Assembly (NCBI RefSeq): GCF_004762035.2 | Contig: NZ_SIJK02000023.1 | Location: 5,410-69,409, forward strand | DNA length: 64,000 nt | Direction: 5' to 3' | Source of the DNA: Candidatus Chloroploca mongolica | GTDB taxonomy: Bacteria > Chloroflexota > Chloroflexia > Chloroflexales > Chloroflexaceae | In this document: positions 1 to 9,318 of the stretch, piece after piece | Layout: each line of letters starts with the position of its first letter | Position numbering within the stretch: position 1 is the stretch's first letter | Notes under the pieces: generated by a model | The model's database searches: none | What the model saw: the letters and a program-made list of their open reading frames with translations, nothing else | Told to the model about the DNA's origin: nothing | Translations under genes and position numbers: made by a program

Positions 1-72
1 AGGAGCCAGCGTCGGTGTCTCCGTAGGAGCCAGCGTCGGTGTCTCCGTAGGAGCCAGCGTCGGTGTCTCCGT
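1..72. repeat. 24-bp tandem repeat (at least 3 units, cut by window edge)
   Basis: Three identical 24-bp units lie head to tail and continue beyond position 1. The length is a multiple of three, and on the minus strand the array encodes the Thr/Pro/Glu stalk of the partial gene. Copy number can therefore change without breaking the frame. Confidence 0.9.
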
Positions 73-474
73 AGGAGCCGTCGTTATCGTGGATCTGGGT
101 GTTTCTAAAACCGGTATTGTATTTGTTGCATTCACAGGTTGTATAGAAGAGGGGGCTGGCTCTGATGATTCGGCTACACGAGAGTTGCTTGAAGGCCATA
201 TAAGTATCATGAAGAAAATCATGCCAGTCACTATAATTGCTATTTGTGTATCATGGCTATTCTCAATTAATTTAGCAAAATTAGGAAGCTTTGACAATGG
301 TTGAAAGGAGTAAAACAAAGGAAGGAGGCCTAATATTCCCGTGACAAATCCAATATAACCAAGAACTTCTGAATAAGGAGACAGATACCGATAAAGCAAT
401 ATCGAAAGCAGTATAAGATCAACAACTAGAAAAACTAAGAAGATACGAGTTCTTGCTTGCATACTATTCCTCAT
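1..474 (-). CDS. Membrane protein with Thr/Pro repeat stalk (5' part only, runs off the left edge)
   Basis: A minus-strand frame is open from an ATG at 474 (or 462) to the window edge, at least 158 codons. The visible protein has three hydrophobic segments (about residues 7-27, 37-56 and 77-95). A Ser/Pro-rich linker follows, then repeats of an eight-residue Thr/Pro/Glu/Leu/Ala unit, a typical extracytoplasmic stalk. The ATG at 462 has GAGGA about five bases upstream, so it may be the true start; the ATG at 474 lacks a clear ribosome site. The gene is clearly more AT-rich than its surroundings, which suggests transfer. I do not recognise the family, and the C-terminus is outside the window. 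Confidence 0.6.
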   Translation of the reverse strand, partial: MRNSMQARTRIFLVFLVVDLILLSILLYRYLSPYSEVLGYIGFVTGILGLLPLFYSFQPLSKLPNFAKLIENSHDTQIAIIVTGMIFFMILIWPSSNSRVAESSEPAPSSIQPVNATNTIPVLETPRSTITTAPTETPTLAPTETPTLAPTETPTLAP

Positions 475-481
475 AGATCTC

Positions 482-509
482 AGTTCACAACATTAATCTG
501 TTGTGAACT
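482..509. promoter_or_regulatory. 10-bp inverted repeat just upstream of the partial membrane gene
   Basis: Perfect arms at 482-491 and 500-509 (AGTTCACAAC and its complement) are separated by 8 bp and end only eight bases before the upper possible start of the minus-strand gene. Position and symmetry suit an operator, but no regulator is identified. Confidence 0.35.
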
Positions 510-695
510 AGTAAACTTCTCACTCTGAATTTTGTATAGCATCTATGTAACCATACTGTAACCAAAGTGATGTCCTAAACTTATTGAGCGTTTTGCGGTG
601 TAGCTTGCGGCCCAACATGAAGTAGACAGCGATTCAGCGGCCTAGATGAGCCTTACCCGTTCTATACCGCGATTATACCATCTAAATCTGCTCTG

Positions 696-994
696 TATAG
701 TGCGACGCCGCACGGTCGCCGCCTAGCCACGATCCTGGTCGGTGCTAGGCCCACTACTGTTCAAAGAAGCTCACGCGAAGGCACGAAGGCGCGAATGGGT
801 CGCTCACGTACACGAAAAACGGTGCGCCGTTGCGTCAAAACAAGCGCCTTCTTTGCATAGTGCGACGCCGCACGTTTGCCGCCTAGCCACGATCCTGGAA
901 AGAAGCTCACGCGAAGGCGCGAAGGGTTCGCTCACGTGCGCGAAAAACGTTGAAAACCGTGCGCCTTTGCGTCAAAACAAGCGCCTTCTTTGCA
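696..994. repeat. Two diverged copies of a composite repeat; no gene in 475-1399
   Basis: A block at 696-738 recurs at 856-898, and a block at 763-857 recurs at 899-994. The second block contains the GCGTCAAAA and CGAAGGCGCGAA words shared with dispersed repeats at 39667-39752 and 41862-41940. I see no convincing coding frame in the 475-1399 interval; short open frames here only read through repeats. Confidence 0.6.
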
Positions 995-1164
995 GGGTCT
1001 TGGTGCGAGGCCGCTTCTTCGCTCGTCGAGCGTGGTTGCCCGCACCGCTGGCAGCGGGTGCGGTCGGTCGATGACGGGCGGTGGTTGCACGGGGTGTTGG
1101 GCTGCGGGGATGGCAAAATGCAATGCTTACTCTTCTGCAATCGAACGTGTTGCCCTTCCGATCG

Positions 1165-1230
1165 TCCGCAGATTACGCAGATTACGCAGATGCGGAAGCG
1201 CTAATCTGCGTAATCTGCGTAATCTGCGGA
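1165..1230. repeat. 27-bp perfect palindrome built from GATTACGCA-type units
   Basis: Arms 1165-1191 and 1204-1230 are perfectly complementary around a 12-nt loop. Each arm is itself a short direct repeat of a nine-base unit. It looks like a dispersed intergenic palindrome rather than a terminator, because no T-run follows and no gene ends just upstream. Confidence 0.8.
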
Positions 1231-1399
1231 CACTATCAAACCCTCCTGGGATGTTGCATCAGCCCTGCTGCATAATCAGCATCCTCCTCGGATCGTAACT
1301 TTTATCCGCTCGCAGACGTTTTATTGTGTAGGTTCCCTTGACATCACCGTGCCCGTGTCGCATACTTACGCCGACGTAGCCCAATGTAGAAGGACGCGC

Positions 1400-4222
1400 A
1401 TGGCCCCCAGCATTACCCCACACGAGTTCGTTGCGAAGTGGTCTGGCGATACGCGCAAAGAGCGCAGTGTGAGTCAGGAGCACTTTATTGATCTCTGTCG
1501 CCTGGTCGGCCACGAGACGCCGGGCGAGAATAGGGATGGGACGCTGGTTTTTGAAGCGGGCGCGGCGAAGAGTGCGGGTGGTCAAGGGTGGGCTGATGTT
1601 TGGAAGAAAGGCCACTTTGGCTGGGAGTATAAGGGGCCGCGTGCTGACCTGGGCAAGGCGTTTCAGCAACTCCAGCAGTACCGCGACTCGCTCCAGAACC
1701 CGCCATTGCTGGTGGTTTCCGATATTCAGACCATCGTTATTCATACCAATTTTGTCAATACGGTTAAGCAGACGCAGACGCTCGCGTTGGCCGATCTGGA
1801 GACGCTTGAAGGCTTGCAAATGCTCCGCAAGGTCTTCTTTCACCCGTATGCGCTTGAGCCAACGCTGACGATTCAGCAGGTTACGGAAGCAGCCGCAGCT
1901 GAGTTTGCCCGGCTTGCTGATTTGCTCCGTCGTTATGGTGAACAGCCCCAGGCGATTGCCCATTACTTGATTCGCTTGCTGTTTTGCCTCTTTGCCGAGG
2001 ACGTAGGCTTGCTCCCGGATGGAATCTTCACCCGGATTATTCATGCGACCCGTCACAAAGCGCCTGCCTTTACCGCGCAGATCAAGGCGCTCTTTGGGGC
2101 GATGGCAACCGGCGGCTACTTTGGCACCGACGAGATTAAGAACTTCAATGGTGGGCTGTTTGAGGATGATACGGCGCTGCCGCTTGATAGCGATGGCTTG
2201 CACATTCTTGAGCGGGTCAGCGCCCTTGACTGGTCGGCTATCGAGCCGTCGATCTTTGGCACGTTGTTTGAACGCAGTCTTGACCCGGCGAAGCGGTCGC
2301 AGCTTGGGGCGCATTACACGAGCCGCGACGACATTATGCTCATTGTTGAACCGGTGCTGATGCTTCCCTTGCGCCGCAGATGGGCCGAGGTTGAGGCGAT
2401 GGCACGTGAGCTTGCGGCACAACGTGATGCGGCCAGTGGCGCAAAGCGCAATCGGCTTGAGAATGAGCTCATCCGCCTGCTGATGGCCTTTGCGGATGAA
2501 CTGTCGCGTGTTCGCGTGCTCGACCCGGCCTGCGGGTCGGGCAACTTCCTCTACGTTGCCTTGAAGCAACTGCTCGACCTCGAGAAGCAGGTGATCAACC
2601 TGGGGGCTGATCTGGGCCTGACCCGCATGCTGCCTAGCGTTGGTCCCGAGCAACTCTATGGCATCGAGATCAACGAGCTTGCGCATGAACTTGCGCAGGT
2701 GACCGTCTGGATCGGCTATATCCAGTGGCACAAAGACAACGGCTTTGCCGAGTTGAAAGAGCCGATCCTCCAGCCGCTCGAAACGATCAAGCGTATGGAC
2801 GCGATCCTGGCTTTTGACGAGACCGGCAAGCCGGTAGAACCAGAATGGCCCGAGGCTGAGGTGATCATTGGCAACCCGCCGTTTTTGGGTGGTAAGCGGC
2901 TACGCACCGAGATGGGCGATACCTACGTGGATCAGATCTTTGCGCTCTACGATGGGCGCGTGCCCCGCGAAGCCGATCTGGTGACCTATTGGTTTGAGCG
3001 ATCACGGGCGGTTATTACTCAAGGCACCGTCAAGCGGGCGGGGCTCCTGGCAACTAACTCCATTCGGCAGCAACAGAACCGGCTTATCCTTGAGCGCATT
3101 AATGCCAAGGGTGGTATTTTCATGGCTTGGAGCGATCGCCCTTGGGTTCTTGATGGAGCTGCAGTTCGTGTCTCGATGGTTGGATTTGATGGTGGCGAGG
3201 AACCGGATCGTGTTTTGAACGGTACTGCTGTAGCGAGCATCAACGCCGACCTAACAAGCAATCTCAATTTTACGCTAGCTCGCCGTCTTACTGAGAATAG
3301 TGGACTAATCTTCATGGGTGACACCAAAGGCGGCTCGTTTGACCTCACCCCCGACCAGGCAGAGCAACTGCTCAGCGCCCCGCTCAACCCGAATGGCAGA
3401 CCGAACAGTGATGTGGTGCGCCCATGGGTGAATGGTCTGGATATCACCCGCCGACCACGGGGCATGTTTATTGTTGATTTTGGCGTTAATATGCCCGAGG
3501 CCGAAGCTGCTATCTACGAGCTACCGTTTGCCCATATCGAGCGCGAGGTTAAGCCTGAGCGTCTGAAGAACAATCGCGTCGCCTATCGAGAGCGCTGGTG
3601 GATTCATGTGGAACCGCGACCAGCCTTGCGAAAAGCGATGGCTAGGCTTTCTCGCTGCGTTGCGACAGTTATTGTGGCCAAGCATCGCCTCTTTGCTTGG
3701 ATTTCCTCCGACGTGATACCCGACCACCGTCTTTTTGTATTTTCACGGGATGACGACTACTTCCTGGGGGTACTCCACAGTCGATCCCATGAGCTATGGT
3801 CGCTTCGTATGGGGTCTACACTAGAAGATCGCCCATCTTACTCCTCTGCGACATGCTTCGAAACCTTCCCCTTCCCCTGGCCGCCAGGCCAAGAGCCCCT
3901 TGATGATCCCCGCATCACCGCGATCAGCGAGGCTGCACAGCGGCTCGTCGCGCAGCGCGATGCCTGGCTGAACCCGCCTGACGTGACCGAGGCCGAGCTC
4001 AAGCAGCGCACGCTCACCAAGCTCTACAACCAGCGCCCGCCCTGGCTTGACCAGGCGCACAAGGAACTCGACCAGGCTGTCTGTGATGCCTATGGCTGGC
4101 CGCATGATCTGAGCGACGAGGCGATCTTGGCGCGGCTGTTGGCGTTGAATCTCGAGCGGGCGGCAAAGCAGGGTGATGCAGCGGCTGGCGCCGTGGAGAC
4201 GCATACCGACGACAAGGAGTAA
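1400..4222 (+). CDS. MmeI-like (type IIL) fused restriction endonuclease-methyltransferase
   Basis: This 940-residue protein combines cleavage and modification in one chain, as in the MmeI family. An N-terminal PD-(D/E)XK nuclease site is visible as D66, E76 and K78, with the D-X9-EXK spacing of MmeI, within the family-typical text ADVWKKGHFGWEYKG. The methyltransferase core shows the SAM-binding motif DPACGSG (about 375-381) and the amino-methyltransferase motif NPPF (492-495). The C-terminal third should hold the target recognition domain. I chose the ATG at 1400 because AGAAGGA lies six bases upstream; the GTG at 1349 has no ribosome site. Length is close to that of MmeI. The Mrr-like gene starts six bases after the stop. 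The recognition sequence cannot be read from the protein. Confidence 0.9.
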   Translation: MAPSITPHEFVAKWSGDTRKERSVSQEHFIDLCRLVGHETPGENRDGTLVFEAGAAKSAGGQGWADVWKKGHFGWEYKGPRADLGKAFQQLQQYRDSLQNPPLLVVSDIQTIVIHTNFVNTVKQTQTLALADLETLEGLQMLRKVFFHPYALEPTLTIQQVTEAAAAEFARLADLLRRYGEQPQAIAHYLIRLLFCLFAEDVGLLPDGIFTRIIHATRHKAPAFTAQIKALFGAMATGGYFGTDEIKNFNGGLFEDDTALPLDSDGLHILERVSALDWSAIEPSIFGTLFERSLDPAKRSQLGAHYTSRDDIMLIVEPVLMLPLRRRWAEVEAMARELAAQRDAASGAKRNRLENELIRLLMAFADELSRVRVLDPACGSGNFLYVALKQLLDLEKQVINLGADLGLTRMLPSVGPEQLYGIEINELAHELAQVTVWIGYIQWHKDNGFAELKEPILQPLETIKRMDAILAFDETGKPVEPEWPEAEVIIGNPPFLGGKRLRTEMGDTYVDQIFALYDGRVPREADLVTYWFERSRAVITQGTVKRAGLLATNSIRQQQNRLILERINAKGGIFMAWSDRPWVLDGAAVRVSMVGFDGGEEPDRVLNGTAVASINADLTSNLNFTLARRLTENSGLIFMGDTKGGSFDLTPDQAEQLLSAPLNPNGRPNSDVVRPWVNGLDITRRPRGMFIVDFGVNMPEAEAAIYELPFAHIEREVKPERLKNNRVAYRERWWIHVEPRPALRKAMARLSRCVATVIVAKHRLFAWISSDVIPDHRLFVFSRDDDYFLGVLHSRSHELWSLRMGSTLEDRPSYSSATCFETFPFPWPPGQEPLDDPRITAISEAAQRLVAQRDAWLNPPDVTEAELKQRTLTKLYNQRPPWLDQAHKELDQAVCDAYGWPHDLSDEAILARLLALNLERAAKQGDAAAGAVETHTDDKE

Positions 4223-4228
4223 GCACCT

Positions 4229-5158
4229 GTGCCTGTGCCCGACTTTCAACTGATGATGCTTCCCCTGCTCCAGATTGCCAGCGATGGACAGGAGCACACC
4301 ATTAGCGCAGCCATCGAAACGCTGGCGCAACAGTTCCACTTGTCGGACGATGACCGACGCGAAATGCTCCCCAGCGGGAAGCAGTCGAAATTATCCAACC
4401 GCGTCGGATGGGCAGCAACGTATCTGCGCAAGACGAAACTGTTGGAGAGCACCGGACGGGGCAAATTCCGCATCACCAGCCGGGGAACGAACGAACTGAA
4501 GCTCACCCCTGAGCGGATAGACCTCCGCTATTTGGCAAAGTACCCCGAGTTAGCAGACTTCCGAGGTGACCCACAGCCAGGTGGCTGCAGCAACGGGACA
4601 GAGGCACATGCGGGCCTGACTGCGGTGGAGGAAACCAGCCAGACCCCGCGTGAAGTGCTTGAGGCAAGCTACCTTCTGATACGCCGTGAGATAGCCCAGG
4701 AGCTTCTGGAGCGGATCAAAGCCCAGCCACCAACCTTCTTCGAGAAGTTAGTGGTTGACCTCTTGGTGGCGATGGGTTATGGCGGCTCACACAAAGACGC
4801 GGGGCAAGCCATTGGCCGGAGCGGTGACGGCGGGATCGATGGCGTGATCAAGGAAGACCGGCTCGGCCTTGACTTCATCTACCTCCAGGCAAAGCGGTGG
4901 GAAGGGACGGTTGGCCGTCCCGTCGTACAGGCGTTTGCTGGGGCGCTAGAGGAGCAAAAAGCAAGACGCGGCGTGCTCATCACAACGTCGAGCTTCTCTC
5001 AAGACGCCCAGAAGTACGTAGGGCGCATCGAAAAGCGCATTGTGCTCATTGACGGGGAACAGCTTGCTCAACTGATGATCGACTACAACGTCGGCGTCAC
5101 TGAGGAACAGAGCTACACGGTCAAGAAGGTGGATGCTGATTACTTTGGGGAAGAGTGA
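4229..5158 (+). CDS. mrr: Mrr-family restriction endonuclease
   Basis: The 309-residue protein has an N-terminal winged-helix-like region (about 1-105) and a C-terminal Mrr catalytic domain (about 165-300). Catalytic-type residues are visible: E172 in the FEKLV helix, D204 in GDGGIDG, and Q220-A-K222 (the QxK variant typical of Mrr). Family members usually cut methylated DNA (type IV restriction). The GTG start at 4229 is preceded by AAGGAG at 4214-4219, which overlaps the end of the MmeI-like gene, so the two are probably co-translated. Some Mrr-domain proteins act as ordinary nucleases, and methyl-dependence here is inferred from the family, not seen. Confidence 0.85.
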   Translation: MPVPDFQLMMLPLLQIASDGQEHTISAAIETLAQQFHLSDDDRREMLPSGKQSKLSNRVGWAATYLRKTKLLESTGRGKFRITSRGTNELKLTPERIDLRYLAKYPELADFRGDPQPGGCSNGTEAHAGLTAVEETSQTPREVLEASYLLIRREIAQELLERIKAQPPTFFEKLVVDLLVAMGYGGSHKDAGQAIGRSGDGGIDGVIKEDRLGLDFIYLQAKRWEGTVGRPVVQAFAGALEEQKARRGVLITTSSFSQDAQKYVGRIEKRIVLIDGEQLAQLMIDYNVGVTEEQSYTVKKVDADYFGEE

Positions 5159-5720
5159 GCAAGAAGTTGCCATGCCACAACTACTATAGGTATGGGACAG
5201 GTGCATGCATCAGTACCGGGTATCAAGAATGAGTCAGCGCCACAGTCTGTTATTGGCGACCCAGGTGCGGGTTAGCAGCATCAAGACCTCTACGTCGACA
5301 CGCTGCATAGCAATCTCGATGCGACCTCCCAGGGGCGTCCAGCGCCGTTTATGAACGTTCATCACCAACTGAGGTCCCCGGCTCACCGCCGCCACGCCAA
5401 GCCGAGGCAGCGGTGCCGCAGCACGGATCGCCGCACCGCAGCGCCACGCAAGCCGGGAGCCGTGCCCACGCCCGCCCTCAGCGGAGGCGGGCGCGAGCGA
5501 ACGAGCATGGTGCGATCCCAAGGATCACCCCTGTGCGGCATCAGAGCGCAGCGGCGGCGGTACGGGCACGGCGGCGCCGTGCCCCGCGCTGCCCGTGCCC
5601 CGCGCCGCCCGTACGGGCACGGCGGCGCCGTGCCCCAACAAAAAAATCGCGGATGTGGCGGGGGCAAACCCTTGACACCGTTGTCGCCCCAGAAGGAAAC
5701 AGCAATGCAGCATACAGAAT
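5159..5720. other. Gap without recognised gene, containing GC-rich palindromic repeats (5560-5636)
   Basis: A 26-bp palindromic unit occurs at 5560-5585 and again at 5611-5636, with further complementary GC-rich sequence between, so the stretch can form large hairpins. It lies downstream of both converging genes (Mrr-like on plus, NACHT on minus) and may work as a bidirectional terminator. A minus-strand open frame (5234-5521) resembles no family I know and I do not call it. Confidence 0.5.
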
Positions 5721-8700
5721 TCAGAAACCAGAATTCAGGACATCCGTGCGAACAAGGGGGGCCGCCACCACCCGACAACCCAGGTCGTCGTCCCAGAAGT
5801 AGGGATGGTACCAGTTCCGCGCCCCGCAGCGAACGCTTGTGCTACCATTCCGCCACGACCCACCGCGCAACGGCACATCACTTTTATCAGGTGTAAAGTC
5901 TTTCACCTCTTGGTCTGCCTGGCCTGGATAGCCCGCGTACCTGCTGCTGGTCCATTCATCGACATTGCCCGCCATATCCATCGCCCCGCACGCCGCCGCC
6001 CCTGCCGGACAACAGCCCACCGGGGCGGGGCGATCCAGGCGACTCCCGTCAGAGATCGCCAAATCCGGCGTTGGTGCTACGTCACCCCACGGATACGGAC
6101 GCCGCTGGCTCTGCGCGTCATACGCCGTCGCCACTTCCCACTCCGCCTCGGTCGGTAAACGCAGTGTCCAGCCTGCCGGCAGCACGTCAGCCAGGCGCTC
6201 GCTCAGCCAGGCACAGAAGGCCGTCGCCTCGTACCAACTGACCCCGATCACCGGCTGATTGGCCCCGTTGAAATCAGCATCATCCCACCCCCACGGCTGC
6301 TGGTGCTGCTCCTGCTGCTTCCACCGCCAGCCCTTGGGCGTCCACCAGCGTTGCGCTGCGTCGCCATAGCCCTCAGCGACAAACGCAGCGTACTGGGCCA
6401 CCGTGATCGGAGCGCGGGCAATCCAAAAGGCGGGGAGGGGTAGCGTGGCGGCAGGTTCATCGTCCTCCCACCCGCCGATCTGATAGCTTCCCGCTGGCAC
6501 AAAGCACCAGTACCCCGCTGGCGGCCCAAACGTCGTACTCCGCTGGGCCAGTTCGGCGTGCCAGGCCTCGACCGTCACAGGGAAGCGCGGATCACCTAAA
6601 TCGCCCAGCAGGAACCCGGCCCGCACCCGCTCCGCCACCGGCAGGGGTTGGTCGCGGTCGGCCAGCAGCGTCACCAACCCGTCACGCAGATCAGCCTGCA
6701 AGCCAGCGACATCCACCTGCTGCTCGGCCAGATACGTCCAGTCGCGATCAACGCCCACCTCCGCTGCCAGGATCAGATCGCGGTACCAGCGTGCAGGGGG
6801 TTTTGCCGCCCCCTGCTCACGCCGGTCAACCAGCACGCGCAGCACCTTCTCGACCAGAAACGGGTTCGTCGCCTGCACCACCCCCACTCCCAGGAAGAGC
6901 GGCTCGCGCCAGCGGTCGTCGCCCCGCCGCGCAAGCACCTGCGCGACCGGATCACGACTGAGCAGCATGTGCCGCCCGGCGCAGTGTTCTTGCAAGGTCA
7001 GGTGCGCAAAGACATAGCTCGTCGGCCCATCCGGGGCCAGCAACCCGCTCCGGTGTTCCATATAGTCGAGACAGCGCCCGGCGGCTCCCCAGGGTTCCGG
7101 GAGCTTGGCCGCCTCAAAAAACTCGATCAAGGCATCGCGGATCTGGCTCTTGCCCAGCCGCCCGCGCCCATCTTCCGACGACCCCGCCGCGTGCGCGTCA
7201 TACGAGAGCCGGTCGAGCAGCGGGCGCAAGCGGGCGGTTGTCCAGTCCGGGCGGCCCAGCGCATCGGCCAAGTTCTGCCCGTCCCGCACTTTGTCCCACT
7301 CGCCCAGCAGCAATTCCAGAATTTGCTCGTAGAGCGCCGGGCGGTCACGGGGCAACGTACCGCGTCGAAAGAGCAACAAGGCCATCAAGGTCACGAGCAA
7401 CGGCGAGGCCGCCATCGCCCGCAAGCGGGGACTTGCCGCAATCGTCGCGATCAGATCGTCGCTCAAGCCCGCTGCCTGGGCCTGGGCCAGATGCCCGTGC
7501 GCCACCAACTCCCCATACCAGGCCGGGACAAACGCCCGTACTTGGCCCAGCGTCAAGGGAGCCAACGTCGTCACTGGCCAGCCGAGGACGGCCTGCAAGT
7601 CGTCGGTGAACGCCCGCGTGCGACAGGTGACCACCATGCGTACCTGCGGATAGCGCGTCGCGAACGCCTGTACCGCGTGCAGCGTCGTGGCCCGCTCGGC
7701 AGCCTGCGCGGTCGGCTCCAGCAGCACTTCATCCAGCCCATCAAGCAGGAGGATCACCGCGCCGCGCACCAGCGCATCCGTCAGCAGATCCTCGGGCTGC
7801 GCCACCCCGTGCTCAGCAAGCGTCGCACGCAGCAGCGTCACCACCGTTTGCGCGTCCACCGTTGCCGTCGCCAGTGCTCCGGCCAGCCGACGCAGCGGCA
7901 GCAGCACTGGCAGCAGCGGTAGGGCCGCGTCCCACCCTGGCAAGGCTGTCGCCGGGTCAGCCTGATCCAACCCACGCCGCGCCAGCGCCCAGGCCAAATG
8001 GCGCACGAAAGTACTCTTGCCGCTGCCCGGATCGCCGAGCACGACCAGGCGTGGCTGATCAGCCAAGGCCTCGGTCGCCGCCTGCGCCCGCAGCAGCGTC
8101 AGCGGTGCCGCGTCATCCGCACGGCCACGCCCACGGACACTGCCCTCGGCCTCGTCCACCCTGGTCGCCAGCACCGCTGCCACCGGCAACACAAGCTCCG
8201 GATCGTAGGCTTCGGCAGGCTGGGTCAGTTCGTCATCGGCAAAGTAGGGCCGCAGCGCTTCCCGCGTACCCGTCGCCAATGGCAGGCGCGTCGTCGTCGC
8301 CAGCAGCACATAGACCCGCGCCAGATCCAAGCCCTGCGCCCCGGCCAATTGCGTATCCAGCCCCCGCAGCGGCAGGGCGCGCAGATCATTCGCCAGCGCA
8401 TCGAGGTACCAGATCAACCGTCGGCGCTCGTCGTCACGCGGATCACGCCCGTAGATGATCGTGCCCAGGTTCACGCCGACGGTCGGGCCGTAGACGCGCC
8501 CGCCACTCACCATCACCTGGCCCTCGGTCGTGGCCGTGGCCCCTTGGCCGACCGCCACGGTGCTCTGGGTGAGATTGCCCGTGGTCAGCGTATCACCACC
8601 GCCCGCTGGCATCGCCGCGCCAAACACCTCGGCCTCGACGAACGCCGCTTGTGCCGGGGTCAGCGTGTCCATCGCCGCCAGTGCCGCCCGCGCCGCCGCC

Positions 8701-8765
8701 GCGCCCACCTGCGCATGCAGGGTACGCAGCGTTGTCATCACGCTGGCAAGCTCAGATTCGTCCAT
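5721..8765 (-). CDS. NACHT (STAND) ATPase fused to an FGE-sulfatase-like C-terminal domain
   Basis: A protein of about 1,014 residues. Residues 1-50 form a small helical region, followed by a Gly/Thr/Val-rich linker (about 55-105). A NACHT NTPase follows, with Walker A GDPGSGKS at 244-251, a Walker B text LLLDGLDEV near 345 and a sensor-like CRTRAF. A helical region leads to a formylglycine-generating-enzyme-like domain from about 750 to the end, with the motifs RLPTEAEWE, AGNVDEW and LRGGSW. STAND proteins of this layout are signal sensors, many of them anti-phage; the C-terminal C-type-lectin fold would be the ligand-recognition part. The ATG at 8765 has GAGG upstream and is preferred to a TTG at 8801. 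The gene is very GC-rich. It might instead be a non-defence regulator. Confidence 0.85.
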   Translation of the reverse strand: MDESELASVMTTLRTLHAQVGAAAARAALAAMDTLTPAQAAFVEAEVFGAAMPAGGGDTLTTGNLTQSTVAVGQGATATTEGQVMVSGGRVYGPTVGVNLGTIIYGRDPRDDERRRLIWYLDALANDLRALPLRGLDTQLAGAQGLDLARVYVLLATTTRLPLATGTREALRPYFADDELTQPAEAYDPELVLPVAAVLATRVDEAEGSVRGRGRADDAAPLTLLRAQAATEALADQPRLVVLGDPGSGKSTFVRHLAWALARRGLDQADPATALPGWDAALPLLPVLLPLRRLAGALATATVDAQTVVTLLRATLAEHGVAQPEDLLTDALVRGAVILLLDGLDEVLLEPTAQAAERATTLHAVQAFATRYPQVRMVVTCRTRAFTDDLQAVLGWPVTTLAPLTLGQVRAFVPAWYGELVAHGHLAQAQAAGLSDDLIATIAASPRLRAMAASPLLVTLMALLLFRRGTLPRDRPALYEQILELLLGEWDKVRDGQNLADALGRPDWTTARLRPLLDRLSYDAHAAGSSEDGRGRLGKSQIRDALIEFFEAAKLPEPWGAAGRCLDYMEHRSGLLAPDGPTSYVFAHLTLQEHCAGRHMLLSRDPVAQVLARRGDDRWREPLFLGVGVVQATNPFLVEKVLRVLVDRREQGAAKPPARWYRDLILAAEVGVDRDWTYLAEQQVDVAGLQADLRDGLVTLLADRDQPLPVAERVRAGFLLGDLGDPRFPVTVEAWHAELAQRSTTFGPPAGYWCFVPAGSYQIGGWEDDEPAATLPLPAFWIARAPITVAQYAAFVAEGYGDAAQRWWTPKGWRWKQQEQHQQPWGWDDADFNGANQPVIGVSWYEATAFCAWLSERLADVLPAGWTLRLPTEAEWEVATAYDAQSQRRPYPWGDVAPTPDLAISDGSRLDRPAPVGCCPAGAAACGAMDMAGNVDEWTSSRYAGYPGQADQEVKDFTPDKSDVPLRGGSWRNGSTSVRCGARNWYHPYFWDDDLGCRVVAAPLVRTDVLNSGF

Positions 8766-8986
8766 CGTCGCCTCGCTCGCTGGCGCCCGCCCCCCAGCCA
8801 ATCAGGGGCGGGCGCGGTCAGATCGTGGGCCGCACCCTGATTATAGCATCCCCTTCAACTGGCGTGTCGGTATGCCAAACTGATATGCCATCAATAGCAG
8901 AGCAGAGTTCTTATTATGCACGTGTTGACATTTCAGATAAGCGCGTGCTACAGTTTGGATATACGGATAGCAAGATAGTAACTTAA

Positions 8987-9274
8987 TCATCTCTAAAGCA
9001 AATTTTCGATTCTTTTTTGAGTCATTCAATTCGCCTTTCACAGAACCAAGTGTTACAACTGGTCACTGGAACCACAGTATTTCATCTATATGCTGCTGAT
9101 ATGAAAAGGTTCACTTTCCCTTTACCACAGATTGAAGAACAATAAGCAATCATTCATGTCTTGGAGGAAATAGACGCCGCGATCGCCGCGTTGGAGGCGA
9201 AGCTGGTCAAGGCCCGCCAGGTGAAGTAGGGGATGATGCAGGAGTTACTGACGGGTAAGACTCGTCTGGTATAA
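8987..9274 (+). pseudogene. hsdS: Type I restriction specificity subunit (HsdS), degraded 3' remnant
   Basis: Read in one frame, this stretch spells the C-terminal end of an HsdS subunit: LVTGTTVFHLYAADMKRF, then FPLPQIEEQ, then a coiled-coil spacer ending in GMMQELLTGKTRLV. Two in-frame stops break it (TAA at 9143-9145 and TAG at 9227-9229), and another TAA precedes the recognisable part (8984-8986). No hsdM or target recognition domain is visible upstream. The remnant ends 45 bp before the intact nuclease gene, which suggests that gene once sat inside the type I operon. The interval 8766-8986 shows no gene. Confidence 0.85.
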
Positions 9275-9318
9275 ATACTGGTAAGCAACAATCAGATCTG
9301 GCAAAAGGGAGTCCACCT

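Noticed and set aside
1259-2731. 490-codon open frame on the minus strand
   Set aside because: It lies opposite the MmeI-like gene, whose nuclease and methyltransferase motifs fix the plus strand; the minus translation has no family resemblance.
5234-5521. 95-codon minus-strand frame as a transposase relic
   Set aside because: A vague basic composition only; I could not match it to any transposase family or find terminal repeats.
6648-7922. 424-codon open frame on the plus strand
   Set aside because: Antisense to the GC-rich NACHT gene, where long shadow frames are expected; Gln/Arg/His-rich nonsense-like composition.
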